Source: Myxococcales bacterium 68-20
GTDB lineage: Bacteria > Myxococcota_A > Polyangia > Polyangiales > Polyangiaceae
Assembly: GCA_001899635.1 (NCBI GenBank)
Contig: MKVQ01000001.1
Span: forward strand, 263,441-327,440
Length of the DNA stretch: 64,000 bases
Direction: 5' to 3'
The position numbers were made by a program, and so were the translations under genes. The notes beneath the pieces were generated by a model, which worked only from the letters and a program-made list of their open reading frames with translations, was not told the DNA's origin and searched no databases. Positions 1 to 8,837 of this stretch are shown piece by piece. Numbering within the stretch: position 1 is the stretch's first letter; each line of letters opens with the position of its first letter.

Positions 1-87
1 GAGGGCGATGATGAGCCCCATCACCAGCGAGACCATCAGCTCGACGAGCGTGAAGCCTCGGCTTCGGACGAGTGCGCGCCGCTTCAT
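1..87 (-). CDS. Prepilin-like protein, N-terminus only (cut by window edge)
   Basis: Only the first 29 codons lie in the window. The peptide starts MKRRALVRSRG and continues FTLVELMVSLVMG, a textbook type IV prepilin leader: basic residues, Gly at -1, Phe at +1, Glu at +5 and a hydrophobic helix. The start ATG overlaps the stop of the upstream gene as ATGA (84-87), so it is the third gene of a coupled minor-pilin set. Its position after a PilV-like and a FimT/GspH-like gene suggests a PilW-like minor pilin, but that is inference from order. Confidence 0.75.
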   Translation of the reverse strand, partial: MKRRALVRSRGFTLVELMVSLVMGLIIAL

Positions 88-749
88 GGCGTGGGGGTTC
101 CTCCGGGCGCGGGCGTGGGGTTTCCTCGAAGAGCGGTGGTCACGTTGACGAAGTGGTAGTGGTTGCGCTCCGCCGCGGAGGTGACGTCGAGGTTGGCGCA
201 GTTCGGCGGGCCGTACTCGAGCCGCGACCACACCACCCGGATCTCCGCGCGGATGATCGCCGTCGGGTTCACGCCGCTGCCGCTGTTCGCGATCCAGGCG
301 AGCCTGTAGTGAACGCAGAAGGCGCGGTCGTCCGAGGCCGGGTCGATGTCGCGACCGAGGAGATCGAAGGCCGCCGAATACCCCTCCATCGCGGGGCCAG
401 CAATCGGGACCCGCCACGCGTCGTCGATGTTCGCCGCGTCGAGCCACAACGTGTTGTCGATGTTCGAGGTCGTGACCAGGCTGTTCGGCTCGGTCCAGGC
501 GAGCGAGTCGCGCTGGAGGCGGTGCTGCCACTCGCGCGCGATGTTCGTCGCGATGTCGAAGTTGCGCGCGTCGGCGCCGCCCTGGATCGTCACGCGCTGC
601 ATCCCGATCACGCCCGCGGCGCCGATCGCGAAGAGCGTCATCGCGCTCAGGACCTCGACGACCGTGTAGCCGCGCCGGCTGCCAAGCGAACGGGAGCGTG
701 CGTCAGCGGAGCCGAGCTTCGCGCAGGAACGAGGAGCGGTGTTCTTCAT
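84..749 (-). CDS. Type IV pilus minor prepilin, PilV-like
   Basis: A 221-residue protein with a prepilin peptidase site near residues 27-33 (RRG before YTVVEV, Glu at mature position 5), followed by a hydrophobic helix of about 20 residues. The rest is a non-repetitive globular pilin head ending in a Pro/Gly/Thr tail. Proteins of this type are processed by PilD, sit in the inner membrane and prime or cap the pilus or type II pseudopilus. It overlaps both neighbours by ATGA, so translation is probably coupled. The PilV label rests on the leader and gene order; a type II secretion pseudopilin (GspI-like) is the main alternative. Confidence 0.75.
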   Translation of the reverse strand: MKNTAPRSCAKLGSADARSRSLGSRRGYTVVEVLSAMTLFAIGAAGVIGMQRVTIQGGADARNFDIATNIAREWQHRLQRDSLAWTEPNSLVTTSNIDNTLWLDAANIDDAWRVPIAGPAMEGYSAAFDLLGRDIDPASDDRAFCVHYRLAWIANSGSGVNPTAIIRAEIRVVWSRLEYGPPNCANLDVTSAAERNHYHFVNVTTALRGNPTPAPGGTPTP

Positions 750-1492
750 GGCGTGTCCGACCTCAGCCTTGGCGCGCCGCCGCCGGCGATCACGACACGG
801 CGCCGGAGACCGACGCCGGCGCCTCCCGTGTTGCGCCGGATCTGTGCCTCCGCGATGCCGTTGAACGGCGCCGACGCAACCATCATCGCGACTGCCGCCG
901 CGGCGTTAGCCCCGGAGCCGACGTACGTGACTCCGGCCGGGGTGATGCAGATCGCGATCGCCGGCGTTCCGAGCATCGGCGAGCCGACCGGACCATCGCC
1001 GATCACCAGCGTGGTGCGCACGTCCATGTCGACGTTGATGCCGCCGAGATTCAGGTCCACGTGGTCGATGAAGCGGGACCGGTTGTCGGCCATCAAGGCA
1101 TTCGTCGGGAAGGCGCCGGCGAGCTCGGGGATGGCCGTGGTCCACTGACCGAGGCCCCTGCAGGACGCGACCGGGTTCGGGCCGCTGGGGGGCGCCGCTC
1201 CGTCGAGCGCCGAGTACAGGCGAATGACCCCGCGTCCGCCGGTTCCGCCCGTCAGGATGGCGAGGTGCGCGGACCCGGTCCCGGCGGCGCGCGACCGACC
1301 CTGGACGAGGATTTGCTGATACTGCCGTGCATAGTCGAACGCCGCGCGGTCGTTGCGAGCCTCCACGAAGGAGGGGACGGCAAGGAGCGCGATGAGCGAG
1401 ATGAGCATCACCACGACCATCAGCTCGATGAGCGTGAAGGCTCGGCTCGCAAGCCTCGCTCGGGTACGACGGAGTGCTCCTCGCTTGACCAT
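746..1492 (-). CDS. Type IV prepilin-like protein, FimT/GspH-like
   Basis: A 248-residue protein with a basic leader and the prepilin motif RAFTLIELMVVVML at about residues 17-30. The residue before the cleavage site is Ala instead of the usual Gly, which may slow PilD processing; Glu5 is present. The head domain is larger than in most FimT proteins. It is the first gene visible in the coupled minor-pilin cluster, and its stop overlaps the next start as ATGA (746-749). FimT or GspH type is inferred from the N-terminal sequence alone. Confidence 0.72.
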   Translation of the reverse strand: MVKRGALRRTRARLASRAFTLIELMVVVMLISLIALLAVPSFVEARNDRAAFDYARQYQQILVQGRSRAAGTGSAHLAILTGGTGGRGVIRLYSALDGAAPPSGPNPVASCRGLGQWTTAIPELAGAFPTNALMADNRSRFIDHVDLNLGGINVDMDVRTTLVIGDGPVGSPMLGTPAIAICITPAGVTYVGSGANAAAAVAMMVASAPFNGIAEAQIRRNTGGAGVGLRRRVVIAGGGAPRLRSDTP

Positions 1493-1716
1493 GACGCGCT
1501 GCCCCGGAGCGGCAAAGCAAGGTGCGTGCCCCGAGCTCCGCCCGTAGGGGATGGGAACTGCGCGGGATTTTGGGCTGGAGGCGCTCCCCCTACGTCGAAT
1601 CCTTTGCGGGGGTACGAAAAAAGGTTCGAGTCGGCCGGAAGCGCTTCGGGCGCGCCGGCCCTACCAGGAATGCGCGGCTCGCATCGGCAACCACTCTTCC
1701 GGTATGAACACGCCCC
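1493..1716. other. Divergent intergenic region with a dyad
   Basis: No gene seen. The region separates the leftward prepilin cluster from a rightward lipoprotein, so both promoters should lie here. It contains an inverted repeat with arms GTAGGGG (1544-1550) and CCCCTAC (1587-1593), and a short A-run at about 1617-1622. I could not assign a clear -35/-10 pair. Confidence 0.4.
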
Positions 1717-2910
1717 ATGTCGTCCCGCTCGTTCGTCGCTTCCGTCCTCCTCCTCTCTGCTGCTTGCGCGTCGTGCAAGGACGACAAGCCCCGGTCGGAC
1801 ACGCCTCCCCCGCCTCCCCCGGAGGCCCCCGTCGCAAAGGCAGGCGCCTGCAGCGGCGGCGGTGGTGAGCTCAGCGATGCGATCTCGGCTCCCTTCTTCG
1901 CCAAGACGGCCGGCGGCTACTGCGTCGATCCCCAGGGCGAGATCAAGACGTACGGCGAGAAGGGCAAGCTCTCGATGGACGAGGTCTGCACGACCGCGTT
2001 CGACGGCGAGTGTGAGGTCTACAAGCGCTTCGGCCTGAAGCGCGTCGTCTCCCTCCACTACGTGGACGGCAGCGGCAAGGGCGGCACCGTGGAGGTGAAC
2101 CTCTCGCAGTTCGCCGACGTGCCCGGCGCGTACGGCATGTACACGCTCCGCGTCGTCGCCGGCGATCCCGCCGAGCCGTCGACGCCGAAGCCGCTCGCGG
2201 CGGGCGCCGCCGCGGCGATCGGGACCGGGCGCGCCTACGTGTGGCGAGGCCAGCATCTCGCCGAGCTCCAGTACGTCAACGAGAACGAGTCCCCCGAGCA
2301 GCTCGCGAAGTCGAGCGAGGCGATCCTGACGACGGTCGCCAAGGAGGTCGGCGAGCGTTTGCCCGGCCCGACCACGCTCCCGCCTGCGGCGCAGCTCCTG
2401 CCGGTCGACAAGCGGGTGCCGAACGGGATCGTCTTCTATCCGAAGGATGTCCTCGGCTGGAACGCGACGGGCCCCGGCGCGGTCGGCTTCTACAAGGACG
2501 GCGATCGCCGCTGGCGCGTCCTCGCGATCGTGAAGGACGACGCCGATCAGGCGAAGGACTCCTTCAAGACGATCAAGTCGAAGCCCGGCACGCTGCCGGT
2601 CTCCGCCACCGGCGACGAGGCCGCGCACGTCGTCGTCCCGTCCGCTGGAGAGGACAAGGCGAGCGCGCCGAAGGTCGAGATGCTCGTTGCGCGGAAGGGC
2701 AACGTGGTGTGGGGCGTCGGCGACGAGGAGTACGTGCTGCGCGGCGCGACGGGCGTGGATCGCGACAAGGTTCGGGTCACGAAGGACGAGGCCGTCGCGA
2801 AGATGAAGGACCTCCTCGCGACCGCGGCCCCCGCCGCCGGCGCAGCCCCCGCGTCCGATGCGGGAGCGAAGCCCGCCGTCGCGCCTGCGGGCTCGGCCCC
2901 GAAGAAGTAG
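1717..2910 (+). CDS. Secreted lipoprotein of unknown function (possibly DUF6599-like)
   Basis: A 397-residue protein with an N-terminal signal (hydrophobic stretch 5-16, LSAAC or ACASC lipobox-like cysteine) and a Pro-rich linker (about 30-45). The body repeats a pattern seen in myxobacterial lipoproteins: a segment around YGMYTLRVV, then a second half around YPKDVLGWN and GFYKDGDRRWRVL, and an Ala/Pro-rich tail. This resembles the DUF6599 family as I remember it; no enzymatic motif is visible. It probably sits on the periplasmic face of a membrane. It stands alone, convergent with the next gene 52 bases away. The earlier ATG at 1703 is in another frame. Confidence 0.6.
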   Translation: MSSRSFVASVLLLSAACASCKDDKPRSDTPPPPPPEAPVAKAGACSGGGGELSDAISAPFFAKTAGGYCVDPQGEIKTYGEKGKLSMDEVCTTAFDGECEVYKRFGLKRVVSLHYVDGSGKGGTVEVNLSQFADVPGAYGMYTLRVVAGDPAEPSTPKPLAAGAAAAIGTGRAYVWRGQHLAELQYVNENESPEQLAKSSEAILTTVAKEVGERLPGPTTLPPAAQLLPVDKRVPNGIVFYPKDVLGWNATGPGAVGFYKDGDRRWRVLAIVKDDADQAKDSFKTIKSKPGTLPVSATGDEAAHVVVPSAGEDKASAPKVEMLVARKGNVVWGVGDEEYVLRGATGVDRDKVRVTKDEAVAKMKDLLATAAPAAGAAPASDAGAKPAVAPAGSAPKK

Positions 2911-2962
2911 CGTCGCCGTTCGGGCAGGGCGCGACGTCTTCGACGTCGCGCCGCCCGTCGCG

Positions 2963-4018
2963 TCAGCGTCCGGCGCTCTTCGCGGTCGCGGCGTCCTTCT
3001 TGCCGATCGACGTGCGCTCGAAGCAGCGCGGGTCGACGCGGAGCTCCTTCCGCACGAGCGCCGTCGCCGCGATGAATCGCGACGAGACCGGATCGTGGTA
3101 CCCGCTCGCCTCCGGCGCGTCCGGCACGTGCGAACGATGCCAGCGCACGATCCGACGCATCAGGTGATCGCGCGCCCATTTGCCGACGAGGGAGGCGAGC
3201 CCGACGATGAGATGCGAGTCGTCGGCGTCGCGGAGGAAGGCGAGCCGTCCGATGCCGGCGATCTGGTACTCGCTCCGCGCGCGCCCCTCGCACAGCACCG
3301 TGTAGAGCCTTCCGGCGAGCGGGCCGAAGCGTTCGCCGTAGAAGCCGAATCCGCCGACCTTGCCGCAGTGCGCGTAGATGTGGTCGCCGGCTTCCTCGCG
3401 CGCCGCGAGCGCCAATCGCTCCATCGTGTGGAGGTCGACGTCGAAGCGCGAGAGCCCCGCGTCGACTGCGTCGTTGAGCTTGCGCGTGCACACGATCGCG
3501 ACGCGCACGCCGAGGACGTCGAGGCCGCGGGCTTCGAGGCGGTCGAGGTCCTTCGCGCAGGCTGCGACGGCCTTCTCGTCTGCGGTGAAGGCCTCGCCCT
3601 CCGAGCCCCAGCAGAGGTCGACGTGATGCGACGGGCACGGCGAGCGCAGCGTCGCGTCGGAGTCGAGCGCGACGGCGGCGAGGAGGTCCGCCGGCGTGAG
3701 GGGCCCGACGTATGGGGACGCTCCCGCCGAGGGCTCACGCTCGGCCCGTGCCTTCGCCGCGCGGGCGACGATCGCGCGCGCCCAGGCTTCACCGAGCGTG
3801 CTGTCGTCGAACGCGACGAGCTTCTTCGAGTCACCGATGCGCTTGGCGAGAACGCCGCGCGGCTTCGACGTCGCGAGCTTCGCCCCGTCGCTGTCGGGAC
3901 GAGCGCGAGCAAGGACGGACGTGACGATCAGGGGCCCGAGGCGTGGGCCCATTCCGTTCTCGTCGATACCGACGTAGTGTGAGCCGGACCATGGCGGGAG
4001 GTTGGGCGAGCGCGGCAC
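2963..4018 (-). CDS. RNase HII/HIII-like protein, divergent and long
   Basis: About 351 residues from a GTG at 4018; the open frame runs further upstream but without protein-like sequence. Near the N-terminus is YVGIDENGMGPRLGPL, matching the RNase HII core with the catalytic Asp-Glu pair (D19, E20), then GDSKKL, a second hallmark of the family. Near the C-terminus ASLVGKWARDHLMRR matches the AAS..AK..RD block that supplies the last catalytic Asp. RNase HII nicks the RNA strand of RNA:DNA hybrids and starts ribonucleotide excision. Ordinary RNase HII is about 200 residues; the central segment here is much longer and includes Cys residues. The canonical GRGPL is altered to GMGPR, so activity is not certain. 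Confidence 0.65.
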   Translation of the reverse strand: MPRSPNLPPWSGSHYVGIDENGMGPRLGPLIVTSVLARARPDSDGAKLATSKPRGVLAKRIGDSKKLVAFDDSTLGEAWARAIVARAAKARAEREPSAGASPYVGPLTPADLLAAVALDSDATLRSPCPSHHVDLCWGSEGEAFTADEKAVAACAKDLDRLEARGLDVLGVRVAIVCTRKLNDAVDAGLSRFDVDLHTMERLALAAREEAGDHIYAHCGKVGGFGFYGERFGPLAGRLYTVLCEGRARSEYQIAGIGRLAFLRDADDSHLIVGLASLVGKWARDHLMRRIVRWHRSHVPDAPEASGYHDPVSSRFIAATALVRKELRVDPRCFERTSIGKKDAATAKSAGR

Positions 4019-4196
4019 GACACCGGCGCTAGCGTGGCGACTCTTCAGGAACAAGTGCCGACATCTCCTCGTTGAAGAGCATCGCACCAAGACCGATGGT
4101 AGACAAAGGTGCGTCCCCAGGTTCTTCGTAACGCTGGGGAAAGCTGTTGGAAGCCGCGGCCGCGCGGCCGAATCAAGCAAGCTCGGCCCATATGGC

Positions 4197-4235
4197 CGCC
4201 AACACCTGGCGCCAACATCTGACGCCAACGTCTGA
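4197..4235 (+). repeat. Three tandem 13-bp repeats upstream of dksA
   Basis: Units are CGCCAACACCTGG (4197-4209), CGCCAACATCTGA (4210-4222) and CGCCAACGTCTGA (4223-4235), head to tail with no spacer. They lie about 80 bp upstream of a candidate -35 element. Regular direct repeats like these often bind a regulator; the binding role is inference. Confidence 0.8.
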
Positions 4236-4312
4236 CGAGAGAGGTGCTTATCTCAGAGAGCAGCGCCGGCCGAGGCATCGAGGCCAGCCGGCGACGATTC
4301 ACGACACACGCG

Positions 4313-4339
4313 TTGACCTTATCGATCCCGATGTTTAAG
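4313..4339 (+). promoter_or_regulatory. Candidate dksA promoter
   Basis: TTGACC at 4313-4318 resembles a sigma-70 -35 box; GTTTAA/TTTAAG at 4333-4339 is a weak -10 after a 14-15 base gap, shorter than the ideal 17. It would give a leader of about 85 nt before the dksA ATG. Confidence 0.3.
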
Positions 4340-4432
4340 GTGTCGGGCCCTTTGGGGGGCGGTTACTCTCACGAGCTTCACACGGCTCAGCTCAGCGCGG
4401 GGGAATTGATCCCGCGCGCCGGAGGCAGGCGG

Positions 4433-4795
4433 ATGAACAAGGTCCAGCTCAAGAAGTTCAAGACGCTGCTCACGGAGAAGCGCGACGAGATCGTCAAGAA
4501 GGCCAAGCAGACGCTCGAGGAGGACATGACCCTCGACTCGAACGATCTGCCGGATGAGATGGACCTCGCCTCGAGCGAGTACCTCCAGTCGTTCACCTTC
4601 CGGCTCCGCGGTCGCGAGAAGGTCTTCCTCGACAAGATCGAGAAGGCCCTTCGCAAGATCGAGGACGGCAGCTTCGGCATCTGCGAAGAGTGCGGCGAAG
4701 AGATCTCCGTCAAGCGACTCGAGGCACGTCCCGAGACCAACCTCTGCATCCGTTGCAAGGAGGATCAGGAGCGTCACGAGAAGGACTACACCTGA
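4433..4795 (+). CDS. dksA: DksA/TraR family RNA polymerase-binding transcription factor
   Basis: A 120-residue protein. Residues 1-70 form the coiled coil that enters the RNA polymerase secondary channel; the tip carries DEMDLA with Asp41, Asp44 and Ala46, the DxxDxA signature essential for DksA action with ppGpp. A four-Cys zinc finger follows: CEECGEE and, after 17 residues, CIRCKED. DksA lowers rRNA transcription and tunes amino-acid promoters during the stringent response. The ATG at 4433 is preceded by GGAGGCAGG, a good ribosome-binding site; the longer in-frame start at 4244 has no support. A hairpin follows the stop at once. Confidence 0.93.
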   Translation: MNKVQLKKFKTLLTEKRDEIVKKAKQTLEEDMTLDSNDLPDEMDLASSEYLQSFTFRLRGREKVFLDKIEKALRKIEDGSFGICEECGEEISVKRLEARPETNLCIRCKEDQERHEKDYT

Positions 4796-4801
4796 GCAAG
4801 A

Positions 4802-4820
4802 GCTCCCGATGATCGGGAGC
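4802..4820 (+). terminator. Hairpin after dksA
   Basis: Perfect inverted repeat GCTCCCGATGATCGGGAGC, 7 bases after the dksA stop. It folds as an 8-bp stem with a 3-nt loop. There is no T-run, as is common in GC-rich genomes. Confidence 0.6.
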
Positions 4821-4853
4821 GCTCGGCTTCGGTCGTAGGCTAGACACGCAAGA

Positions 4854-4885
4854 GGGCGCCGCTGCCGATCGCGCAGCGGGCGCCC
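4854..4885. terminator. GC-rich hairpin between dksA and uvrA
   Basis: Arms GGGCGCCGCTGC (4854-4865) and GCAGC plus GGCGCCC (4873-4885) pair with one bulged G and a 7-nt loop, followed by TTCGTCT. It suits a terminator for either convergent gene. Confidence 0.6.
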
Positions 4886-4954
4886 TTCGTCTCATTTCGG
4901 ATCGCGATCGCGCAGCGTCGGGTCACGTCCGAGAAGAGAAGAGCAGAGCGAGAG

Positions 4955-5011
4955 AACAGGAAGGCGGGAAGGATCCTTTGATCGGTCCTTCCGTCCTTTT
5001 GCCTTCCTGTT
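4955..5011. terminator. Nested hairpin downstream of uvrA
   Basis: Outer arms AACAGGAAGGC (4955-4965) and GCCTTCCTGTT (5001-5011) match perfectly; an inner pair GGAAGGA (4967-4973) and TCCTTCC (4986-4992) nests inside. It lies about 80 bp past the uvrA stop, between convergent genes. Confidence 0.6.
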
Positions 5012-5031
5012 CGGTCGCGACGAGCGCTTCA

Positions 5032-5068
5032 GGCCCACCACTGCGCGTGGTCGGGGCGCGAGCCCCAA
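5032..5068 (+). repeat. Dispersed hairpin repeat, copy A
   Basis: Plus-strand copy of a family found six times in this window. It starts GGCCCACCACTGCG and ends CGGGGCGCGAGCCCCAA. It sits 20 bp beyond the uvrA stop. The third hairpin found in the longest copies is not recognisable here. Confidence 0.8.
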
Positions 5069-5088
5069 GCCCGCGACGGGCGCTCGCG

Positions 5089-8013
5089 TCAGGTCGCCTC
5101 GGCCGCGGCGCCCTTCTTCTTCGACGGCTTCGTGGCCGCGCGGGTGAGCACCTCGGCGAGGTAGCGCGCGGTGTGCGACTGTTTGCTCGTCACGACGGTT
5201 TCGGGAGTCCCCGACGCCACGATCGTCCCGCCCTTGTCGCCGCCCTCGGGCCCGAGATCGATCACCCAGTCGGCGCATGCGACGACATCGAGGTTGTGCT
5301 CGATGACGACGACCGTGTTGCCTTGATCGCGGAGCTCTAGGAGCGCTGCGAGGAGGACCTCGATGTCGGTGAAATGGAGGCCGGTCGTCGGCTCGTCGAG
5401 GACGTAGAGCGTCCGCCCCGTCGCTTTGCGCGCGAGCTCGCGTGCGAGCTTCACGCGCTGCGCCTCGCCGCCGGAGAGGGTGGTCGCCGGCTGGCCGAGG
5501 GTGAGGTACCCGAGGCCGACGCGACGGAGCGCATCGAGGCGATCGCGCACGCGCGGGATGGTCTCGAAGAGCGGGAGTGCCTGCTCGACCGTCACCTCGA
5601 GCGCGTCGGCGATCGAGAGACCGCGGTACTTCACCTCGAGCGTCTCGCGGTTGTAACGCTTGCCGCCGCAGGTGTCGCAGGTGACGAAGATGTCCGGGAG
5701 GAAGTGCATCTCGACGCGGAGCACCCCGTCGCCCTGACACGCCTCGCAGCGTCCGCCCTTCACGTTGAAGGAGAAGCGCCCGGCTTTGTAGCCGCGCGCG
5801 CGGGCCTCCGGGAGACCGGCATAGAGCTCGCGGAGGAGGGAGAAGACGCCCGTGTACGTCGCCGGGTTCGAGCGCGGCGTGCGACCGATCGGGGCCTGGT
5901 CGATCGAGATGACCTTGTCGACGTTCTCGAGGCCCTCGACGGCATCACACTCCCCGATCGGGGCCGTGGCCGAGTAGAGCTTCGCGCGCGCGGCCGGGAG
6001 CAGCGTGTCGACCACGAGGCTCGACTTGCCGCTGCCGGACACACCGGTGAAGCAGGTGAAGAGGCCGGTCGGCACCTCGACGGTGACGTCCTTCAGGTTG
6101 TGCGCTCGCGCGCCGACGATGCGCACCGCGCCCTTGCCGCGGCTCTTGCGCGTCCGCGGGATCGGGAGCTGCTTCTTGCCGCTGAGCCAGGGGCCGGTGA
6201 TCGACGCCGGGTCCTCCATCAGCTTCTTCGGCGGTCCTTGCGCGATGATCTGCCCGCCGTGGACGCCTGCGCCGGGGCCCATGTCGACGACGTAGTCGGC
6301 GGCGAGGATCGCTTCGCGATCGTGCTCGACGACGAAGACCGTGTTGCCGAGATCGCGGAGGCGAACCTGTGCCTGGAGGAGGCGCGCGTTGTCCCGCGCG
6401 TGCAGTCCGACCGATGGCTCGTCGAGCACGTAGAGGACGCCGACGAGCGCCGCGCCGATCTGCGTTGCGAGACGGATGCGCTGGCCCTCGCCGCTCGAGA
6501 GCGTCTGCGCGCTGCGATCGAGCGAGAGGTAGTCGAGGCCGACATCGATGAGGAAGCCGAGCCTGGCCGTGACCGCGCGGAGCAGCGGCTCGGCGACGGC
6601 GCTCTCGCGCGCGGAGAGCTGCTGCGGGCCGCCGTCCTTCCCGAGCGTCGAGAGGAATGCGCGAAGCTTCTCGAGAGGCATCCGGCCGAGCTCGGCGACG
6701 TCCTTTTCGCCGAGCTTCACCGCGAGCGCTTCGGGGCGGAGGCGGCGGCCCTTGCACGCGGAGCAGGTGCGCGTGACGAGGAAGCGGCCGATCTCGTCGT
6801 CGCCGATCGCGCCCTCGTCCTCGTCGAGGTCGTCGACGTCATCGCGCCCGGAAGGCGATCCGCCACCTTCCTCGAGCCGGGCCTCGAGGCGCTTCACGAT
6901 GCCGACGTAGTTCTTCTTCGCCGCGCCGCGCCCGCGCGCCTTGCCCTTCCCGTCGGCATCGCCGCCGCCGCCGAAGAGCAGCGCCTTCTTCGCGTCCTCC
7001 GGCTGCTTGTTCCACGACTTGTCGGGATCGACGCCGAGGGCCTCGACGGCTCGAGCGAGCTCGGTCGCGAGCGCGACGGAGCCGCGCCGGCCCCACGCGA
7101 GGATGACGCCCTCACGGAGCGTGCGCTGCGGATCGCCGATGGCGCGCTCGGGATCGACGACCGTGCGCGCTCCGAGCCCGTCGCACGAAGGACAGGCGCC
7201 GTGCGGACCGTTGAAGGAGAACATCCGCGGCTCGATCGGCGGCAGCGAGATCCCGCAGTCGACGCACGCGAAGCGCTCGGAGAGCCAGAAGGGCTCCTTG
7301 CCCTCGACTGCGATGAGGAGGCGGCCTTCGCCGGTCTTCAGCGCGAGCTCGACGCTGTCGGTGAGACGACCCTTCACGCCCTCCTTGAGGACGATGCGAT
7401 CGACGACCACATCGAGGTCGTGGGCCTTGCTTCGGTCGAGCTCGATCGGATCGCCGAGATCGACGACGGCGCCGTCGACGCGCGCGCGCACGAAGCCTTC
7501 GCGGCGGAGGCGCTCGAGCTCGAGCTTCAGCTCCCCCTTCCGCGCTCGCGCGATCGGCGCGAGGACGCTGAAGCGCGAGCCCTCCGGCAGAGCGAGGACG
7601 CGGTCGACGATCTGCTGGACCGTCTGGGCCTCGATCCGCTTCCCGCAGCTCGGGCAGTGCGGGATGCCGACGCGAGCGAAGAGCAGGCGCAGGTAGTCGG
7701 CGATCTCGGTGACCGTGCCGACGGTCGAGCGAGGCGACTTCGACAGTGGGCGCTGCTCGATCGCGATCGCGGGCGAGAGCCCTTCGATGCGGTCGACGTT
7801 GGGCTTCGCGAGCTGCTCGAGGAACTGGCGCGCGTAAGCGGAGAGGGACTCGACGTAGCGCCGCTGACCCTCGGCGTAGATTGTGTCGAACGCGAGCGAC
7901 GACTTCCCTGAGCCGCTCGGGCCTGTGAAGACGACGAGCTTCCCGCGCGGGAGCGAGACGCTCACGTCGCGGAGGTTGTGTTGCCGCGCTCCTGTGACCA
8001 CCAGGCGGTCCAT
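5089..8013 (-). CDS. uvrA: Excinuclease ABC subunit A
   Basis: A 974-residue protein starting [14 protein letters not shown]; an ATG seven codons upstream is less likely. UvrA is the damage-sensing ATPase of nucleotide excision repair and loads UvrB. Both ABC modules are present: Walker [10 protein letters not shown] (31-39) and GVSGSGKSS in the second half, signatures LSSGEGQRI and LSGGEAQRV, and Walker [10 protein letters not shown] and LDEPTTGLH. Zinc modules [25 protein letters not shown] and [16 protein letters not shown] are intact. An acidic, Gly/Ser-rich insertion of about 20 residues (around [13 protein letters not shown]) precedes the CSACKG module. It is a single gene with hairpins downstream. 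Confidence 0.97.
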   Translation of the reverse strand: MDRLVVTGARQHNLRDVSVSLPRGKLVVFTGPSGSGKSSLAFDTIYAEGQRRYVESLSAYARQFLEQLAKPNVDRIEGLSPAIAIEQRPLSKSPRSTVGTVTEIADYLRLLFARVGIPHCPSCGKRIEAQTVQQIVDRVLALPEGSRFSVLAPIARARKGELKLELERLRREGFVRARVDGAVVDLGDPIELDRSKAHDLDVVVDRIVLKEGVKGRLTDSVELALKTGEGRLLIAVEGKEPFWLSERFACVDCGISLPPIEPRMFSFNGPHGACPSCDGLGARTVVDPERAIGDPQRTLREGVILAWGRRGSVALATELARAVEALGVDPDKSWNKQPEDAKKALLFGGGGDADGKGKARGRGAAKKNYVGIVKRLEARLEEGGGSPSGRDDVDDLDEDEGAIGDDEIGRFLVTRTCSACKGRRLRPEALAVKLGEKDVAELGRMPLEKLRAFLSTLGKDGGPQQLSARESAVAEPLLRAVTARLGFLIDVGLDYLSLDRSAQTLSSGEGQRIRLATQIGAALVGVLYVLDEPSVGLHARDNARLLQAQVRLRDLGNTVFVVEHDREAILAADYVVDMGPGAGVHGGQIIAQGPPKKLMEDPASITGPWLSGKKQLPIPRTRKSRGKGAVRIVGARAHNLKDVTVEVPTGLFTCFTGVSGSGKSSLVVDTLLPAARAKLYSATAPIGECDAVEGLENVDKVISIDQAPIGRTPRSNPATYTGVFSLLRELYAGLPEARARGYKAGRFSFNVKGGRCEACQGDGVLRVEMHFLPDIFVTCDTCGGKRYNRETLEVKYRGLSIADALEVTVEQALPLFETIPRVRDRLDALRRVGLGYLTLGQPATTLSGGEAQRVKLARELARKATGRTLYVLDEPTTGLHFTDIEVLLAALLELRDQGNTVVVIEHNLDVVACADWVIDLGPEGGDKGGTIVASGTPETVVTSKQSHTARYLAEVLTRAATKPSKKKGAAAEAT

Positions 8014-8133
8014 GGGGAACAGCCTTGTTAGCACGGGACAATGAGGTGTGCTGTGAGAACCCAGGACGGGGCGGTTAGAATCGATCGGGATAGAGGCTTG
8101 ACTCCCGACGGCGATCTCGGCGGTAGAGCCCGC

Positions 8134-8766
8134 TCACGTCTCCAGCATGAGGCGCGCGTAGTCGGCGTCGACGACGGCCCATGCGGACAGCGGAATGAGC
8201 TTGCCCGCGGCCTCGAGCTTGGTGCGGAGGTCGTCGTAGGCCGCCCGCGGAACCGCGAGGCCGGTGACTCCCTTCGACGAGAGGAGGGTGAAGCGAAGGT
8301 CGCGCCCTTCGGGATTGCTCGGCGTTCCGGTCCCTTCGAAGAGGTAACGCATGGCCGTGTCGCCGGCCTTCTGCGAAGCCACGACGAGCTTGAGCACCTC
8401 GATCACGCGGTCGTCGAGCTCCGCGTCGAAGATCTTCACCTTCTCGAGGAGAGCATTGCTGTCGTGAACGACGCGCGTGACGGCGGGCAGCGAGCTCTCG
8501 AGGCTCTGCAGAGAGGCGGCGTCGAACTTCCCGAGCGCATCCATCTGGAGCAGAAAGCCCCGTCGCATGTCGTGATAGACGAGCTCCGGATGCACCACCC
8601 GGGAGGTGCGTCCGCACGACGGACACGCGAAGGTGAAGAGTCGTCCGGTGACGAGCTGTTCCTTGAGCGACGGCTCCGTCGTGACGTTCACGCTGCGATG
8701 GATGCGCACCCGCGATGTCGCGCTGCAGCCGGGGCACGTGATCGATTGCTCTTCCGAGATGCTCAC
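8134..8766 (-). CDS. CpXC-domain zinc-ribbon protein
   Basis: A 210-residue protein from a GTG at 8766 (VSISEEQSITCPGC). Two Cys pairs, CPGC at about 11-14 and CPSCGRTS at about 48, flank a segment containing SVNVTTEPSLKEQLVTG, and LVYHDMRRG follows; this is the layout of the CpXC domain, a predicted zinc-binding module of unknown function found in many bacteria. The C-terminal 130 residues are soluble, with no membrane segment. It is cytoplasmic by appearance. The longer open frame to 9189 lies over the next gene and is not protein-like. It may be the last gene of the leftward block that starts at 18186, or independent. Confidence 0.75.
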   Translation of the reverse strand: MSISEEQSITCPGCSATSRVRIHRSVNVTTEPSLKEQLVTGRLFTFACPSCGRTSRVVHPELVYHDMRRGFLLQMDALGKFDAASLQSLESSLPAVTRVVHDSNALLEKVKIFDAELDDRVIEVLKLVVASQKAGDTAMRYLFEGTGTPSNPEGRDLRFTLLSSKGVTGLAVPRAAYDDLRTKLEAAGKLIPLSAWAVVDADYARLMLET

Positions 8767-8837
8767 GGCCCCCCGTCTAGCACGCGCACGATCGCGCTGC
8801 CGCTCGAGGTCACGGCGCGCGGCTGACGCCTGGCGCT

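Larger units (their letters stand above)
4019..4432. other. 414-bp dksA upstream region
   Basis: No gene supported. The stretch holds a short hairpin CCCCAG/CTGGGG around 4115-4140, a GC-only palindromic run near 4155-4170, three tandem 13-bp repeats (4197-4235) and a possible promoter just before dksA. A leftward promoter for the RNase HII-like gene must also be here but I could not locate it. Confidence 0.5.

Noticed and set aside
1544-1593. Seventh copy of the dispersed repeat
   Set aside because: It shares ACTGCG and TTGGG fragments, but too few blocks remain aligned to count it.
5374-7911. Very long open frame opposite uvrA
   Set aside because: It is a GC-driven antisense shadow of uvrA with low-complexity Arg/Ala/Glu content.
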